Shown here: positions 30,548 to 40,032 of the stretch, piece by piece
How the letters are laid out: each line of letters starts with the position of its first letter
Numbering within the stretch: the stretch's first letter is position 1
DNA from: JBMOOG01 sp049324535
Lineage (GTDB): Bacteria > Pseudomonadota > Alphaproteobacteria > Rhodobacterales > Rhodobacteraceae
Reading direction: 5' to 3'
DNA length: 64,000 bases
Assembly: GCA_049324535.1 (NCBI GenBank)
Contig: JBMOOG010000001.1
Location: forward strand, 248,001-312,000
Program-made: the position numbers and the translations under genes
Notes under the pieces: generated by a model
Database searches by the model: none
What the model saw: the letters and a program-made list of their open reading frames with translations, nothing else
What the model was told of the DNA's origin: nothing

Positions 30548-31573
30548 TCAGCCCAGGAGGTCGCGCACCATCGGCGCGACCCGGGTGCCGTAGAGCTCGA
30601 TCGAGCGCAGGAGCTCGCCCTGCGGCATCGGACCCGAGGCGAACTTCAGCTCGAACCGGTCGAGGCCGAGCAGGCGCACCGTGCCGGCAATGCGGCGGGC
30701 GACGGTCTCGGGGCTGCCGACATAGAGCGCGCCGGAGTCGGCCTCGCGGTCGAACTGCGCGCGGGTCATCGCCGGCCAGCCGCGCTCGCGGCCGATGCGA
30801 TCGTGCAGCACCCGGTATCCCGGCCAGAGCTGGTCGCGGGCCTCTTCGTCGCTGTCGGCGACATGGCCTGGGGAATGCACGCCGAGTCCGGGAGGGGTGG
30901 TCCCCTGACGGGCATGGGCCTCGCGGTAGAGGTCGGCATAGGGGCGGAAGCGCGCAGCGGGGCCGCCGATGATCGCCAGCATCATCGGCATCCGGTAGCG
31001 GACGGCGCGGATGACGGAGTCGGGGCTTCCGCCGACTCCGATCCAGCATTTCAGCCCCTGCGGCGGCAGATCCGGGACGACCCGCTGGCGGTCGAGGGCC
31101 GCGCGCGTGGTGCCGGACCAGGTGACCGGACCGCCCCTGAGGAGCGCCGCGAAGAGGTCGAGCTTTTCCTCGAAGAGCGTCTCGTAGTCGGCAAGGTCGT
31201 AGCCGAAGAGCGGGAAGCTTTCGGTGAAGGAGCCGCGCCCGAGGATGACCTCGGCCCGGCCCTGCGACAGGGCGGCCAGCGTGGAGAAGCGCTGGAAGAG
31301 GCGCACGGGATCGTCCGAGGAGAGCACCGTGACGGCGGTGCCGAAGCGCAGGCGGGTGGTGCGGGCGGCGATGGCTCCGAGGATCGGCTCGGGCGCGGAG
31401 ACGGCGAAATCGCCGCGATGGTGCTCGCCCAGCCCGAAGAAGTCGACGCCCGCCTGATCGGCGAGCACCGCCTGGTCGAGGATGTTGCGGATGACCCGGT
31501 CGGCCGGCAACGGGTGGCCGTCGGCATCGTTCTGGATGTCGCCGAAGGTGTCGAGGGCAAGTTCGAGGGGCAT
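30548..31573 (-). CDS. LLM-class flavin-dependent oxidoreductase (luciferase-like)
   Basis: 341 aa with a TIM-barrel luciferase-like fold. Motifs include FGLGEHHRGDFAVSAPEPIL, LRFGTAVTVLSSDDPVRLFQ, FSTLAALSQGRAEVILGRGS and a C-terminal GSPETVARRIAGTV. These group it with F420/FMN-dependent monooxygenases annotated near YwcH/alkanal-type proteins. Substrate unknown. Confidence 0.88.
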   Translation of the reverse strand: MPLELALDTFGDIQNDADGHPLPADRVIRNILDQAVLADQAGVDFFGLGEHHRGDFAVSAPEPILGAIAARTTRLRFGTAVTVLSSDDPVRLFQRFSTLAALSQGRAEVILGRGSFTESFPLFGYDLADYETLFEEKLDLFAALLRGGPVTWSGTTRAALDRQRVVPDLPPQGLKCWIGVGGSPDSVIRAVRYRMPMMLAIIGGPAARFRPYADLYREAHARQGTTPPGLGVHSPGHVADSDEEARDQLWPGYRVLHDRIGRERGWPAMTRAQFDREADSGALYVGSPETVARRIAGTVRLLGLDRFELKFASGPMPQGELLRSIELYGTRVAPMVRDLLG

Positions 31574-31660
31574 GGTCCGGTCTCCTGTCGGCGTGAAGGT
31601 AGGCCGGATCGCGCCTTTCTGCGACTGCGCAGCCGCGCACAGCCGCTGCGCCCGCCGTCG

Positions 31661-32932
31661 TCAGCCGTTTTCGCGCAGGACCGAGCCGGCGAGGTAGAGC
31701 GAGCCGCAGATCAGGATTCGGGCGCGCGGATCGCGGCCGGCGATGGCGCGGACGGCGTCGAGCACCGACGGTGCGGTACCGGCGTCGATTCCCGCCGCGC
31801 GGGCCGCCTCGCGGGTCTGCTCGGCCGAAAGGGTGTTGGCCTCGCCGGGGATCGAGACGGCGGTGAGGGTCGTCGCCCGCACCGCCAGCGGCCGCAGGTA
31901 GCCGGCGATGTCCTTGGTGTTGAGCATGCCGACGACCAGATGGGTGGGCGCGGGCGGCATGGCCGCGAGCGTCGCGGCGATCGCCTCGCCCCCGGCCGGG
32001 TTGTGGCCGCCGTCGAGCCAGAGCTCGCAGCCGCCGGCGGCCTCGACCAGCGGACCGCGGCGCAGCCGCTGCATCCGTGCGGGCCATTCGGCCCGCGTCA
32101 CCGCGGCCTCGCAGACGGCGGCATCGGCGCCGAGGTGGCGCAGCGCCGCAAGCGCCGCTCCGGCGTTGTCGATCTGATGGGGGCCGCGCAGGTTCGGAAG
32201 CGGCAGATCGAGAAGCCCGGTCTCGTCCTCGAAGATCAGCCGTCCCGCCTCGGACCGGGCGTGCCAGTGCTGGCCGTGGACGAGGAGCGGGCAGCCCAGC
32301 CGTTCGGCGCGCGCCTCGATCACCGCCAGCCCTTCGGGCCGCTGCGGGCCGACGACGCAGGGCACCCCGCGCTTGAGGATGCCGGCCTTCTCGGCCGCGA
32401 TCTCGGGCAGGGTCTCGCCGAGATACTGCTGGTGGTCGATCGAGACCGGGGTGATGACGGTGAGCCTCGGGCGGTCCACGACGTTCGTGGCGTCGAGCCG
32501 GCCGCCCAGCCCCACCTCGAGCAGCGTCCAGTCGGCGGGGGTGCGGGCGAAGGCGAGGAAGGCCGCGGCCGTCGTGATCTCGAAGAAGGTGATCGGCGTG
32601 CCGCCGTTCACCCGTTCGCATTCCTCGAGAAGTGCGGCGAGGTCGTCTTCCGGGATCAGCCGGCCGGCCACGCGGATGCGCTCGTGAAAGCGGGCGAGAT
32701 GCGGCGAGGTGTAGGCGTGGACCCGCTCGCCGCGCGATTCGAGCCCCGCGCGGATCATGGCCTGCGTCGAGCCCTTGCCGTTGGTGCCGGCGATGTGGAT
32801 GACCGGCGGGATCCGGCGCTCGGGATGGCCGAGCGCGGCCAGAAGCCGCTCGATCCGTCCGAGGGTGAGGTCGATCACCTTCGGATGCAGGCGCATCAGG
32901 CGGGCAAGGATGGCGTCGGAGGTGTCGTTCAT
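31661..32932 (-). CDS. folC: Bifunctional dihydrofolate / folylpolyglutamate synthase
   Basis: 423 aa from ATG 32932. It adds glutamate to dihydropteroate and then to reduced folates. The Mur-ligase ATP loop is GTNGKGSTQAMI, followed by TSPHLARFHERIRV and the magnesium-site stretch TLLEVGLGGRLDATNVV. It follows accD on the same strand with 99 nt between, the usual accD-folC order in alphaproteobacteria. Confidence 0.95.
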   Translation of the reverse strand: MNDTSDAILARLMRLHPKVIDLTLGRIERLLAALGHPERRIPPVIHIAGTNGKGSTQAMIRAGLESRGERVHAYTSPHLARFHERIRVAGRLIPEDDLAALLEECERVNGGTPITFFEITTAAAFLAFARTPADWTLLEVGLGGRLDATNVVDRPRLTVITPVSIDHQQYLGETLPEIAAEKAGILKRGVPCVVGPQRPEGLAVIEARAERLGCPLLVHGQHWHARSEAGRLIFEDETGLLDLPLPNLRGPHQIDNAGAALAALRHLGADAAVCEAAVTRAEWPARMQRLRRGPLVEAAGGCELWLDGGHNPAGGEAIAATLAAMPPAPTHLVVGMLNTKDIAGYLRPLAVRATTLTAVSIPGEANTLSAEQTREAARAAGIDAGTAPSVLDAVRAIAGRDPRARILICGSLYLAGSVLRENG

Positions 32933-32993
32933 GACCCAGGGCGTCGGGGGCGTGCGCGGACGGCGGCGGTCCGGCCCCATCCCGCGGACTGCT

Positions 32994-33019
32994 CGAGAGG
33001 ATGTTTCGGCCAGCGAGAC
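32994..33019 (+). repeat. Degenerate intergenic repeat between accD and folC
   Basis: CGAGAGGATGTTTCGGCCAG followed by CGAGAC resembles the variant copy at 30515-30540 (GAGGATATTTGGCCAGCGAGA). It occupies most of the accD-folC gap and is less well preserved than the other copies. Confidence 0.45.
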
Positions 33020-33031
33020 GGGGGATGGCCG

Positions 33032-33946
33032 TTATTTCGCGGCGTCTTTCGGTGCGGCTGCGACCTCGGGGCGCGGCAGATCGCCCTTCACCGGCGGCGA
33101 CTGGCGGGTCAGCATGCGCAGGATCAGCGCCAGTTCGTCGCGCAGCGCCTTGCGATGGGTCACCCGGTCCAGCATCCCGTGATCCAGAAGGTATTCGGCG
33201 CGCTGGAAGCCTTCGGGCAGCTTCTCGCGGATGGTCTGCTCGATGACGCGGGCCCCGGCAAAGCCGATCAGCGCGTTCGGCTCGGCGATCTGCACGTCGC
33301 CCAGCATCGCGTAGGACGCGGTGACGCCCCCCGTGGTGGGATGGGTCAGCACCACGATGTAGGGCAGGCCAGCGTCGCGCAGCATCTGGACCGCCACCGT
33401 CGTGCGCGGCATCTGCATGAGCGAGAGCATCCCCTCCTGCATCCGTGCGCCGCCCGACGAGGAAAAGACCACGAAGGGCAGCTTGCGCTTCACCGCGCGC
33501 TCGGCACCGGCGACGATGGCGTTGCCGACGAACATGCCCATCGAGCCGCCCATGAAGGCGAAGTTCTGGGCGGCGACCACGACGGGCGTGCGCAGGATCT
33601 CGCCCTCGGCCACCAGCATCGCGTCCTTCTCGCCGGTCTCCTTCTGGGCGGTCTTCAGCCGGTCGGTGTATTTCTTCTGGTCGCGGAAATTCAGCGGATC
33701 GACGATCGGCTCGGGCACCTTGATCTCGGTGAACACGCCGCCATCGAAGAGCGCGGCGAAACGTTCCCGGGGGGCGATCGCCATGTGATGATCGCAGTTG
33801 GTGCAGACGTTGAGGTTGTCGGCCAGTTCACGGTGGAACAGCATGGTCCCGCATTCGGGGCATTTGGTCCAAAGGTTCTCGGGCACCTCGCGGCGCGAGA
33901 ACAGCGAATTGATCTTCGGCCGGACGTAGTTGGTGATCCAGTTCAT
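33032..33946 (-). CDS. accD: Acetyl-CoA carboxylase carboxyltransferase beta subunit
   Basis: 304 aa from ATG 33946. With AccA it moves the carboxyl group from biotin to acetyl-CoA in the first step of fatty acid synthesis. The zinc ribbon is intact (Cys29, Cys32, Cys48, Cys51). The crotonase-fold core FVVFSSSGGARMQEGMLSLM and HPTTGGVTASYAMLGD is full length. An earlier start would add 20 residues ahead of the canonical MNWITNYVRPKI. Confidence 0.97.
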   Translation of the reverse strand: MNWITNYVRPKINSLFSRREVPENLWTKCPECGTMLFHRELADNLNVCTNCDHHMAIAPRERFAALFDGGVFTEIKVPEPIVDPLNFRDQKKYTDRLKTAQKETGEKDAMLVAEGEILRTPVVVAAQNFAFMGGSMGMFVGNAIVAGAERAVKRKLPFVVFSSSGGARMQEGMLSLMQMPRTTVAVQMLRDAGLPYIVVLTHPTTGGVTASYAMLGDVQIAEPNALIGFAGARVIEQTIREKLPEGFQRAEYLLDHGMLDRVTHRKALRDELALILRMLTRQSPPVKGDLPRPEVAAAPKDAAK

Positions 33947-34006
33947 GGGGCTGCCTCGGGGCCTGCACAGGGTTTCCCAGATAGTCCGCGCGGGCCGGAA
34001 ATGCAA

Positions 34007-34894
34007 TCAGACCCGAAGGACGACCCGCGCCGCCAGCCAGGAGGCCACGACGGCCAGCGCATCGACGATGAGCAGCGGCGGCAGATCGCCGGCATCGGCG
34101 CCGACCCCGTGGACCCAGAGCGCGAGGCCGTCGAGCGACCCGGACAGTCCCAGAATCAGCAGCGCCGAGGCGTTGGTGGCAAAGTGCAGGCCGATCGCCG
34201 CACCCGGATTGCCGGTGCGGGCGGTCAGGTCGGACGCAAGAACGCCGAAGAGACCCGACCAGGCCGCGACCAGGGGGGCATTGGCGCCGAAGGTGTCGGG
34301 GTCGAAGTGGCCAGCCGCAAAAAGGGCCGAGGGCAGCACCATCCAGACCATCGGCGAGCGGAACCGGGCGGCGAGCTGCTGCTGGAGGTAGCCGCGGAAG
34401 ATCAGCTCCTCGGCGCAGACCTGAACCGCGATGGCCGGAAGGGCGACGGGCAGGAGGGTGACGAACTGCACCAGCGTGAGGTTCGCCGACACGCGGTCGT
34501 CGGCCAGCGCGACGGGAAGCATCACGACGGCGAGGCCAAGCGCGACCATCGCCACGCGGAGGGCATCCTGCACCGCCTGCCACGGGACCGGGCCGAAGAG
34601 TGTGCCCGCCGGCCGGTCGTGCAGGAACCGGGTCGTCGCCAGCACCGCCATGGCGGGAATGAGGAAGCTGTAGAGAAGCATGAGCATTCCGCCCGCGGAC
34701 TGGCCGACCAGCATGGTCCAGACGATGGCGCCCGCGATCAGTTGCCCGTAGCGCCAGTCGAGGTAGAGGCCCAGAAGCCGGTAGCCCGTGGCCGTCAGCA
34801 CGACGATCATCACGAGCCCCGCGACCGTGCGCCAGAGCTCGGCGCGACCGGCGGCAAGGGCGGCGAAGGCACGCAGGTTGGGATAGTCGGGCAT
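34007..34894 (-). CDS. CPBP-family intramembrane metalloprotease
   Basis: 295 aa with about eight membrane segments. The CAAX-protease/Abi motifs are present: EELIFRGYL (Glu162-Glu163, Arg167) and FAAGHFDPD (His196). Such proteins may process prenylated or membrane peptides, but bacterial substrates are mostly unknown. It ends 60 nt before accD starts on the same strand. Confidence 0.88.
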   Translation of the reverse strand: MPDYPNLRAFAALAAGRAELWRTVAGLVMIVVLTATGYRLLGLYLDWRYGQLIAGAIVWTMLVGQSAGGMLMLLYSFLIPAMAVLATTRFLHDRPAGTLFGPVPWQAVQDALRVAMVALGLAVVMLPVALADDRVSANLTLVQFVTLLPVALPAIAVQVCAEELIFRGYLQQQLAARFRSPMVWMVLPSALFAAGHFDPDTFGANAPLVAAWSGLFGVLASDLTARTGNPGAAIGLHFATNASALLILGLSGSLDGLALWVHGVGADAGDLPPLLIVDALAVVASWLAARVVLRV

Positions 34895-35012
34895 GGCGCG
34901 CGCACGCTAGCCCCCGCGCCCGGCGGCAACAAGGGCCGCGGGCGGGCTTGCGTCCCGGGCCGCATGGGGGATTCACTGGCATCTGCCGCCAGGCACCCCA
35001 GGGAGGACCGCC

Positions 35013-36746
35013 ATGAGGAACGACCGCTTCGACAAGTCACGCCTGCCCAGCCGCCATGTGACCGAGGGCTCGGCGCGGGCGCCGCAGCGGAGCTTCTTCC
35101 ACGCCATGGGCATCTCGGATGAGGAGATCCACCGGCCCTGGGTGGGCGTGGCGAGCTGCTGGAACGAGGCCGCGCCCTGCAACATCGCACTTTCGAGGCA
35201 GGCGCAGGCGGTCAAGATGGGGGTGAAGAAGGGGGGTGGCACCCCGCGCGAGTTCACGACCATCACCGTGACCGACGGGATCGCGATGGGCCACGAGGGG
35301 ATGCGGTCCTCGCTCGCCTCGCGCGAGGTGATCGCGGATTCGGTCGAGCTGACCATGCGCGGGCACTGCTACGACGCGCTGGTCGGCGTGGCGGGCTGCG
35401 ACAAGTCGCTGCCGGGGATGATGATGGCGATGGTGCGGCTCAATGTGCCGTCGGTGTTCATCTACGGCGGGTCGATCCTGCCGGGACGGCACGAGGGGCG
35501 CGACCTGACCATCCAGGACGTGTTCGAGGCGGTGGGCCGGCACCAGGCCGGGGACTGCTCGGACGCGGAACTGGCCCTGATCGAGCGGCTGGCCTGCCCC
35601 TCGGCCGGGTCCTGCGGCGGGCAGTATACCGCGAACACCATGGCCTGCGTCTCCGAGGCGATCGGCCTTGCGCTCCTGAACTCGTCGGGCGCCCCCGCGC
35701 CCTACGAGTCGCGCGACCGCTTCTGCGAGGCCAGCGGCGAGGCGGTGATGCGGCTGATCGCGAAGAACATCCGCGCCCGCGACATCGTCACGCGCAAGTC
35801 GCTCGAGAACGCGGCGCGGGTGGTGGCCTGCACCGGCGGCTCGACCAACGGCGCGCTGCACCTGCCGGCCATCGCCAACGAGGCCGGGATCGACTTCGAC
35901 CTGTTCGACGTGGCCGACATCATGCGCGACACGCCCTATTTCGTGAATCTGCGCCCCGGTGGCCAGTACGTGGCCAAGGATCTCTACGAAGCCGGCGGGG
36001 TGCCCGTGGTGATGAAGGAGCTGCTGAAGGCGGGCCTTCTGCACGAGGACTGCATGACGGCCTCGGGCCAGACGCTCGGCGAGGCTCTCGACGAAATCCC
36101 CGGCGAGCCGGACGGGCGGGTGATTTATCCGATCTACGCCCCGATCACCCGGACTGGCGGCGTGGTCGGGCTCAGGGGCAACCTCGCCCCGGATGGCGCC
36201 ATCGTGAAGGTGGCGGGCATGACCGAGGACGAGCAGGTCTTTTCCGGTCCGGCTCGCGTCTTCGAATGCGAAGAAGACGCTTTCGAGGCCGTCCGCCAGC
36301 GTGCGTACAGGGCCGGCGACGTGATCGTGATCCGCAACGAGGGGCCCGCCGGCGGGCCGGGCATGCGCGAGATGCTGGCGACGACCGCCGCGCTTTCGGG
36401 CCAGGGCATGGGCAAGAAGGTCGCTCTCATCACGGACGGGCGGTTTTCGGGCGCCACGCGGGGATTCTGCGTCGGGCATGTGGGCCCCGAAGCCGCGCAT
36501 GGCGGACCGATCGCGCTGCTGCAAGACGGCGACCTGATCACGATCAACGCGCTGACCGGCGAGATTTCGGTCGGTCTCGACGATGCGGAACTGGCGCGGC
36601 GGCGTGCCGCGTGGACGGGGCCGCGCGCAACGCAGTACACCTCGGGCGCGCTGTGGAAATACGCCCGGCAGGTCGGAGGCGCGCGCTGGGGGGCGGTGAC
36701 CCATCCCGGTGCGCGGGCCGAGTCGCATGTCTACATGGACCAGTAG
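35013..36746 (+). CDS. ilvD: Dihydroxy-acid dehydratase
   Basis: 577 aa, full length for IlvD/Edd. It converts 2,3-dihydroxy-isovalerate and its homologue to the keto acids leading to valine, isoleucine and leucine. Fe-S and Mg ligands are in GVAGCDKSLPGMMMA, CPSAGSCGGQYTANTM and GVASCWNEAAPCN, and the C-terminal ITDGRFSGATRGFCVGH is conserved. Its size and N-terminus favour IlvD over phosphogluconate dehydratase, although sugar-acid dehydratases of this family are close relatives. The downstream secreted protein overlaps its end by 20 nt. Confidence 0.93.
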   Translation: MRNDRFDKSRLPSRHVTEGSARAPQRSFFHAMGISDEEIHRPWVGVASCWNEAAPCNIALSRQAQAVKMGVKKGGGTPREFTTITVTDGIAMGHEGMRSSLASREVIADSVELTMRGHCYDALVGVAGCDKSLPGMMMAMVRLNVPSVFIYGGSILPGRHEGRDLTIQDVFEAVGRHQAGDCSDAELALIERLACPSAGSCGGQYTANTMACVSEAIGLALLNSSGAPAPYESRDRFCEASGEAVMRLIAKNIRARDIVTRKSLENAARVVACTGGSTNGALHLPAIANEAGIDFDLFDVADIMRDTPYFVNLRPGGQYVAKDLYEAGGVPVVMKELLKAGLLHEDCMTASGQTLGEALDEIPGEPDGRVIYPIYAPITRTGGVVGLRGNLAPDGAIVKVAGMTEDEQVFSGPARVFECEEDAFEAVRQRAYRAGDVIVIRNEGPAGGPGMREMLATTAALSGQGMGKKVALITDGRFSGATRGFCVGHVGPEAAHGGPIALLQDGDLITINALTGEISVGLDDAELARRRAAWTGPRATQYTSGALWKYARQVGGARWGAVTHPGARAESHVYMDQ

Positions 36747-37374
36747 AGCGGCCGTCGCTGCCCTTGCGCTGGCGGCCGCGCTGGCCGTTCCGGCGGGGGT
36801 GGCGGCCGAGGTCGCGGCCGGCGCGGCGTCGGGCGCGCGGGCCGCGCAGTCGTTGCGCATCCTCGGCGGGTCGGTCACGGCGGTGGGCCCGCCCGGGTTC
36901 TGCGTCGATCGCGAAAGCCTGCACGCGCAGGATGGCGGCGCGGCCGTGCTGCTGGCCAGCTGCGCCGCGCTTGGCGGACGCAGCGCGCCGCGGCAGGAGG
37001 CACTCCTGTCGTTGACGGTGTCAGGCGGCGCGCCGAGGTTGCAGCCCCTCTCCGAGTCCTTCGGCGACATGGCGGCCTTCTTCCAGTCCGAGCGCGGCCG
37101 GGCGACGCTGGCGCGGTCGGGCCGTGCGGCTGACCTGACAGTCACCCGCATCTCGACGCGCGACGGGATCATGTTCCTTTCGCTGCGCGACCGGTCGCCG
37201 CCGCTTGGCCCTGCGGTCGAGGCCGCGTACTGGCGCGCGATCCTGACCCTGCGTGGGCGGCTGGTGTCGCTGAGCGTGATGGGGCTTGCCGGTCAACCGC
37301 TGAGCGAGAGCGAGGGGCGCCGCATCCTTGACGGTTTCCTCGCGCGGATGCAGGCCGCGAACTCGGGACGGTGA
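36727..37374 (+). CDS. Secreted protein of unknown function
   Basis: 215 aa from ATG 36727, inside the last codons of ilvD. A signal peptide (MSTWTSRAAVAALALAAALA, ending GVAAE) is clear. The mature part contains VGPPGFCVDRESLHAQDGGA, LASCAALGG and a long alpha/beta region. I recognise similar hypothetical proteins in Rhodobacteraceae but no defined domain. Probable periplasmic location. Coupled to ilvD by overlap. Confidence 0.72.
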   Translation: MSTWTSRAAVAALALAAALAVPAGVAAEVAAGAASGARAAQSLRILGGSVTAVGPPGFCVDRESLHAQDGGAAVLLASCAALGGRSAPRQEALLSLTVSGGAPRLQPLSESFGDMAAFFQSERGRATLARSGRAADLTVTRISTRDGIMFLSLRDRSPPLGPAVEAAYWRAILTLRGRLVSLSVMGLAGQPLSESEGRRILDGFLARMQAANSGR

Positions 37375-37512
37375 CTGTGGGGGGTGACTGCGGGCGGTGA
37401 CGCGGCCGCTCGCGCCGTAATTGCGGCGCGGCTCTTCCCTGCAACTCCGCCATTGCGCCCGCGGCCCGATCTCCCGTAATTCAGGGCAGGACGACCATGG
37501 ACCGAGGCTCCG

Positions 37513-38277
37513 GTGCCGACACCGCTTTCCGCGTTGATGGACAGGCTGGCCGACCGCCGCGCCCTGCGGCGCTGGCGCCGGGCGTCGCGTGGTGCCGCCT
37601 CCCTGCCCCTGCGGACCCTTCAGGCCGAGCGTCTGGCGGCGCGCGCGCTGCGTGACGAGTTGGGCCGCTGGCTGCATCTGGCCGAGGGGCGGCTCGCGGT
37701 CCCGCTGCACGGGGCGTCGTCGATGCCCCGGCCGCTGCATTGCGACTGGTCGCTGCGACCCGAGATCTGGAGCGGCCCGGTCGATCCGCCGGGGCTTGCC
37801 GCGGTCGCGACCCGGACGGGCTTCGGCCGCGAGGCGACCGTCTTCCACGACTGCGCCACCAGCGAGATTACGCTGCGCCAGGTGCGCAACCAGCGTGAAA
37901 GCGACCTCGCGCCCTTCGGCCTGCGGATGGACGTGTTCGGGTTCGACGGAAGCTATCTGTCGCTGGTCATCGACCTGCCCGACAGCGCCGTGCAGGGTCT
38001 GAAGCTGCGCCACATCGTCCGGCTTGACGTGGCGGGCGAGAACGCCGTGAAGGCGAACGGCGCGCGCCGATGTCTGACGCGGGCGCCCTGCGCGACCTGC
38101 AGGTCGAGGCGGCGCGGCTGGTCGAGGGCCGCTGGCAGGCGGTCCTGGCCGGGGCGCCGGATGCGGTTGTCTCCGGCCTGTCGCTGCGCTGCGACGGTGT
38201 CTCGATCGACCCGCCCGAGATGGTCGCGGTTGCGCCCGGCCACTGGCACCTGGTCGCCCGGCTGCCGGCCGCGCTGA
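37513..38277 (+). CDS. DUF6478-like protein, apparently missing its C-terminal third
   Basis: GTG start at 37513 with GAGG five bases upstream. Residues 1 to about 172 match the alphaproteobacterial DUF6478 pattern: PRPLHCDWSLRPEIWSGPV, VFHDCATSEITLRQVRNQRE, APFGLRMDVFGFDGSYLSLV. Right after the RHIVRLDV stretch the match stops. The family normally continues with a conserved block of roughly 80 residues. Here the reading runs on into the next gene in the wrong frame (Arg/Trp/Pro-rich, ending 38277). A deletion of about 240 nt is inferred. It may still make a shortened protein. Confidence 0.6.
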   Translation: MPTPLSALMDRLADRRALRRWRRASRGAASLPLRTLQAERLAARALRDELGRWLHLAEGRLAVPLHGASSMPRPLHCDWSLRPEIWSGPVDPPGLAAVATRTGFGREATVFHDCATSEITLRQVRNQRESDLAPFGLRMDVFGFDGSYLSLVIDLPDSAVQGLKLRHIVRLDVAGENAVKANGARRCLTRAPCATCRSRRRGWSRAAGRRSWPGRRMRLSPACRCAATVSRSTRPRWSRLRPATGTWSPGCRPR

Positions 38278-38459
38278 TCGGCGACGGGGTCCGGACCGTG
38301 GCCCTGGTCGACGGTTCCGGCGGCACGCTGGCCAGCTTCGTGGTGATCGGTGGCGCGCCGGTCGAGGCCGACCTGCGCGCCGAGGTCGAGCTCTTGCGGG
38401 CCGAGCTCGACCTGCTGAAGCGGGCGTTCCGGCGGCATTGCGCCGAGACGGAAGGATGA
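38070..38459 (+). CDS. Conserved small protein downstream of DUF6478
   Basis: 129 aa. The protein has a beta-rich centre (VVSGLSLRCDGVSIDPPEMV, HLVARLPAALIGDGVRTVAL) and ends with an amphipathic helix, DLRAEVELLRAELDLLKRAF then RRHCAE. This tail is typical of a small rhodobacterial family usually found next to DUF6478. Function unknown. It overlaps the out-of-frame extension of the truncated upstream gene. Confidence 0.68.
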   Translation: MSDAGALRDLQVEAARLVEGRWQAVLAGAPDAVVSGLSLRCDGVSIDPPEMVAVAPGHWHLVARLPAALIGDGVRTVALVDGSGGTLASFVVIGGAPVEADLRAEVELLRAELDLLKRAFRRHCAETEG

Positions 38460-38685
38460 CCGGGCCGCACCACCGGCGCGGGCTCCCCGACCAACACCGG
38501 CGCGACGCCTGACCGGCGGGCGATCCTGATCGAGGGGTCGGACCTGTGGCTCCCGGCCTTCAGGTCGTGAGGGCTGCCCCTGCACGAAGAATAACCAGGT
38601 TGTTTCAGCTTCTTGGGGACAGGACCCGTTGATCGGCTTGAGGCTGCGCGGCCTGCGTGACTCAGGGCCCGCGTTGACGGGGTTG

Positions 38686-39284
38686 ATGATGAGCAACCTT
38701 TGCTAGCTGACGGACGCGCAGATGGCGCGGCTGCGGCCGTTCTTCCCGAAGGGCCATGGTCGTCCGCAGGTCGATGACCGGCGCGTTTTGAGCGGCAGGA
38801 TCTTCATCAACCGCGATGGGTTGAGGTGGTGACGCGCCGCCCGAGTATGGGCCGCCGAAGACGCTCTGCGGCCGCTGGGTCCGCTGGAGCCGGGTGGGGG
38901 GTCTTCGCCCGGATCATGGAGGGGCAGCCTGCGAAGGTGGCGATTAGAAGGTCGTGTTGGTCGACGCGACCTGTCTCAAGGCGCACCGCACGACCTCGAG
39001 CCTGCGGGTCAGAAAGGTGGGCCGACGACAGGCGCGGGCGCCTGATCGGGCGCACGAAGGGCGGGCTGAACACGAAGCTGCACCCGGTGGCGGACGCCGG
39101 GGGCCGGAAGTCGCGCGGCTAGGTCGTCCGCCACGACGAGCGGCGCTGCAAACGCCGCAACCGCATCGCGATCATCTTCGGCCGGCTCAAGGACTGGCGC
39201 CGGGTCGCCACTCGCTCTGACAGGTGCCCCAGAGTCTTCCTGTCCGCCGTCGCCCTCACCGCGACTGTCCTGTTCTGGCTTTGA
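38686..39284 (+). mobile_element. Decayed IS5-family (IS427-like) transposase with internal deletion
   Basis: The start MMSNLC is followed by a stop codon (TAG at 38704), then LTDAQMARLRPFFPKGHGRP and QVDDRRVLSGRIFINRDGLR continue in frame. One base is lost near 38828 and two extra bases occur near 38903, after which VDATCLKAHRTTSS and IGRTKGGLNTKLHPVADAGG appear in other frames. The middle of the gene, including the catalytic LLGDRGYDADWF region, is missing. The reading resumes with RRCKRRNRIAIIFGRLKDWR and ends TATVLFWL. The element is dead. Terminal repeats could not be defined, and the 226 nt before it hold no recognisable gene. Confidence 0.85.
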
Positions 39285-39303
39285 TGATCAATCAGCCCGG
39301 AGC

Positions 39304-40032
39304 CTAAGGGCTGTCGGAAACGCCAAGATCCGTGATGCCGGCGCGGATCCGCGAATTCGTGTCGTCCGAGTCCGCGCTGAGCGCAAGCCCGATCAACGAA
39401 AGATCGCTGCGGCCGAAGGCCCGTTCCAGGTCCGACCGCAGGTTGACCCTTTCGGCATACTGACCGCTCTCTTCCCGGCGAAGGACGATCGTGACACCCC
39501 GCGCCCCCAGATAAGGGCTGGGCACGAGGCTGCCCGGGCGATGCAGCCCGCCCCACACATACATCAGCACGCGGATATCCGGCTGCTCGAGCAGGCCCCT
39601 TATCCCGAGGTCGCCCAGCCTTGCGGCGACCTCCGCCGGGGCAAAGATGAAATAGAGCGACAGGTTCCTGTCATCGCCGCCTTTCTGCGAGAGGTTCGTC
39701 GGCGGCACCCCCTCCTGAACGCTCCACGTCCACGAAGCGCTTGATGCCGTCCGCAGGCCATCGGGCACGGCGCGCCAGAGCAACGAAACGCTGTCGTCCG
39801 ACTCGACCGAAATCCGCCCCGCGGATTGATGCCAGACGTTGTCGCCGAAAAGGCCGAACTTCTGATGCGTCCAGCCGTCGAGCGAAATCGGCTCGGCACA
39901 TGCGGCCCCGACGGAAGCGGGCATCATCGCAACCGTCGCGATGACGCCAAGGCGTCCCGCCCGCTTGGCGCGGCCGCGCCGCCTTGCCCGCGCCTGCGGC
40001 ACCCGCCCGGACCGGGTCATCGGCAACGGCAT
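39304..40032 (-). CDS. DUF3047 family secreted protein
   Basis: About 242 aa from ATG 40032. The true start is uncertain, because the signal-like segment RLGVIATVAMMPASVGAACA lies about 28 residues in. The mature domain (WTHQKFGLFGDNVWHQSAGR, LLWRAVPDGLRTASSASWTW, LYFIFAPAEVA, VLMYVWGG) fits DUF3047, a periplasmic beta-rich family of unknown function. It sits at the left edge of the accessory block, just inside the IS5 relic. Confidence 0.7.
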   Translation of the reverse strand: MPLPMTRSGRVPQARARRRGRAKRAGRLGVIATVAMMPASVGAACAEPISLDGWTHQKFGLFGDNVWHQSAGRISVESDDSVSLLWRAVPDGLRTASSASWTWSVQEGVPPTNLSQKGGDDRNLSLYFIFAPAEVAARLGDLGIRGLLEQPDIRVLMYVWGGLHRPGSLVPSPYLGARGVTIVLRREESGQYAERVNLRSDLERAFGRSDLSLIGLALSADSDDTNSRIRAGITDLGVSDSP

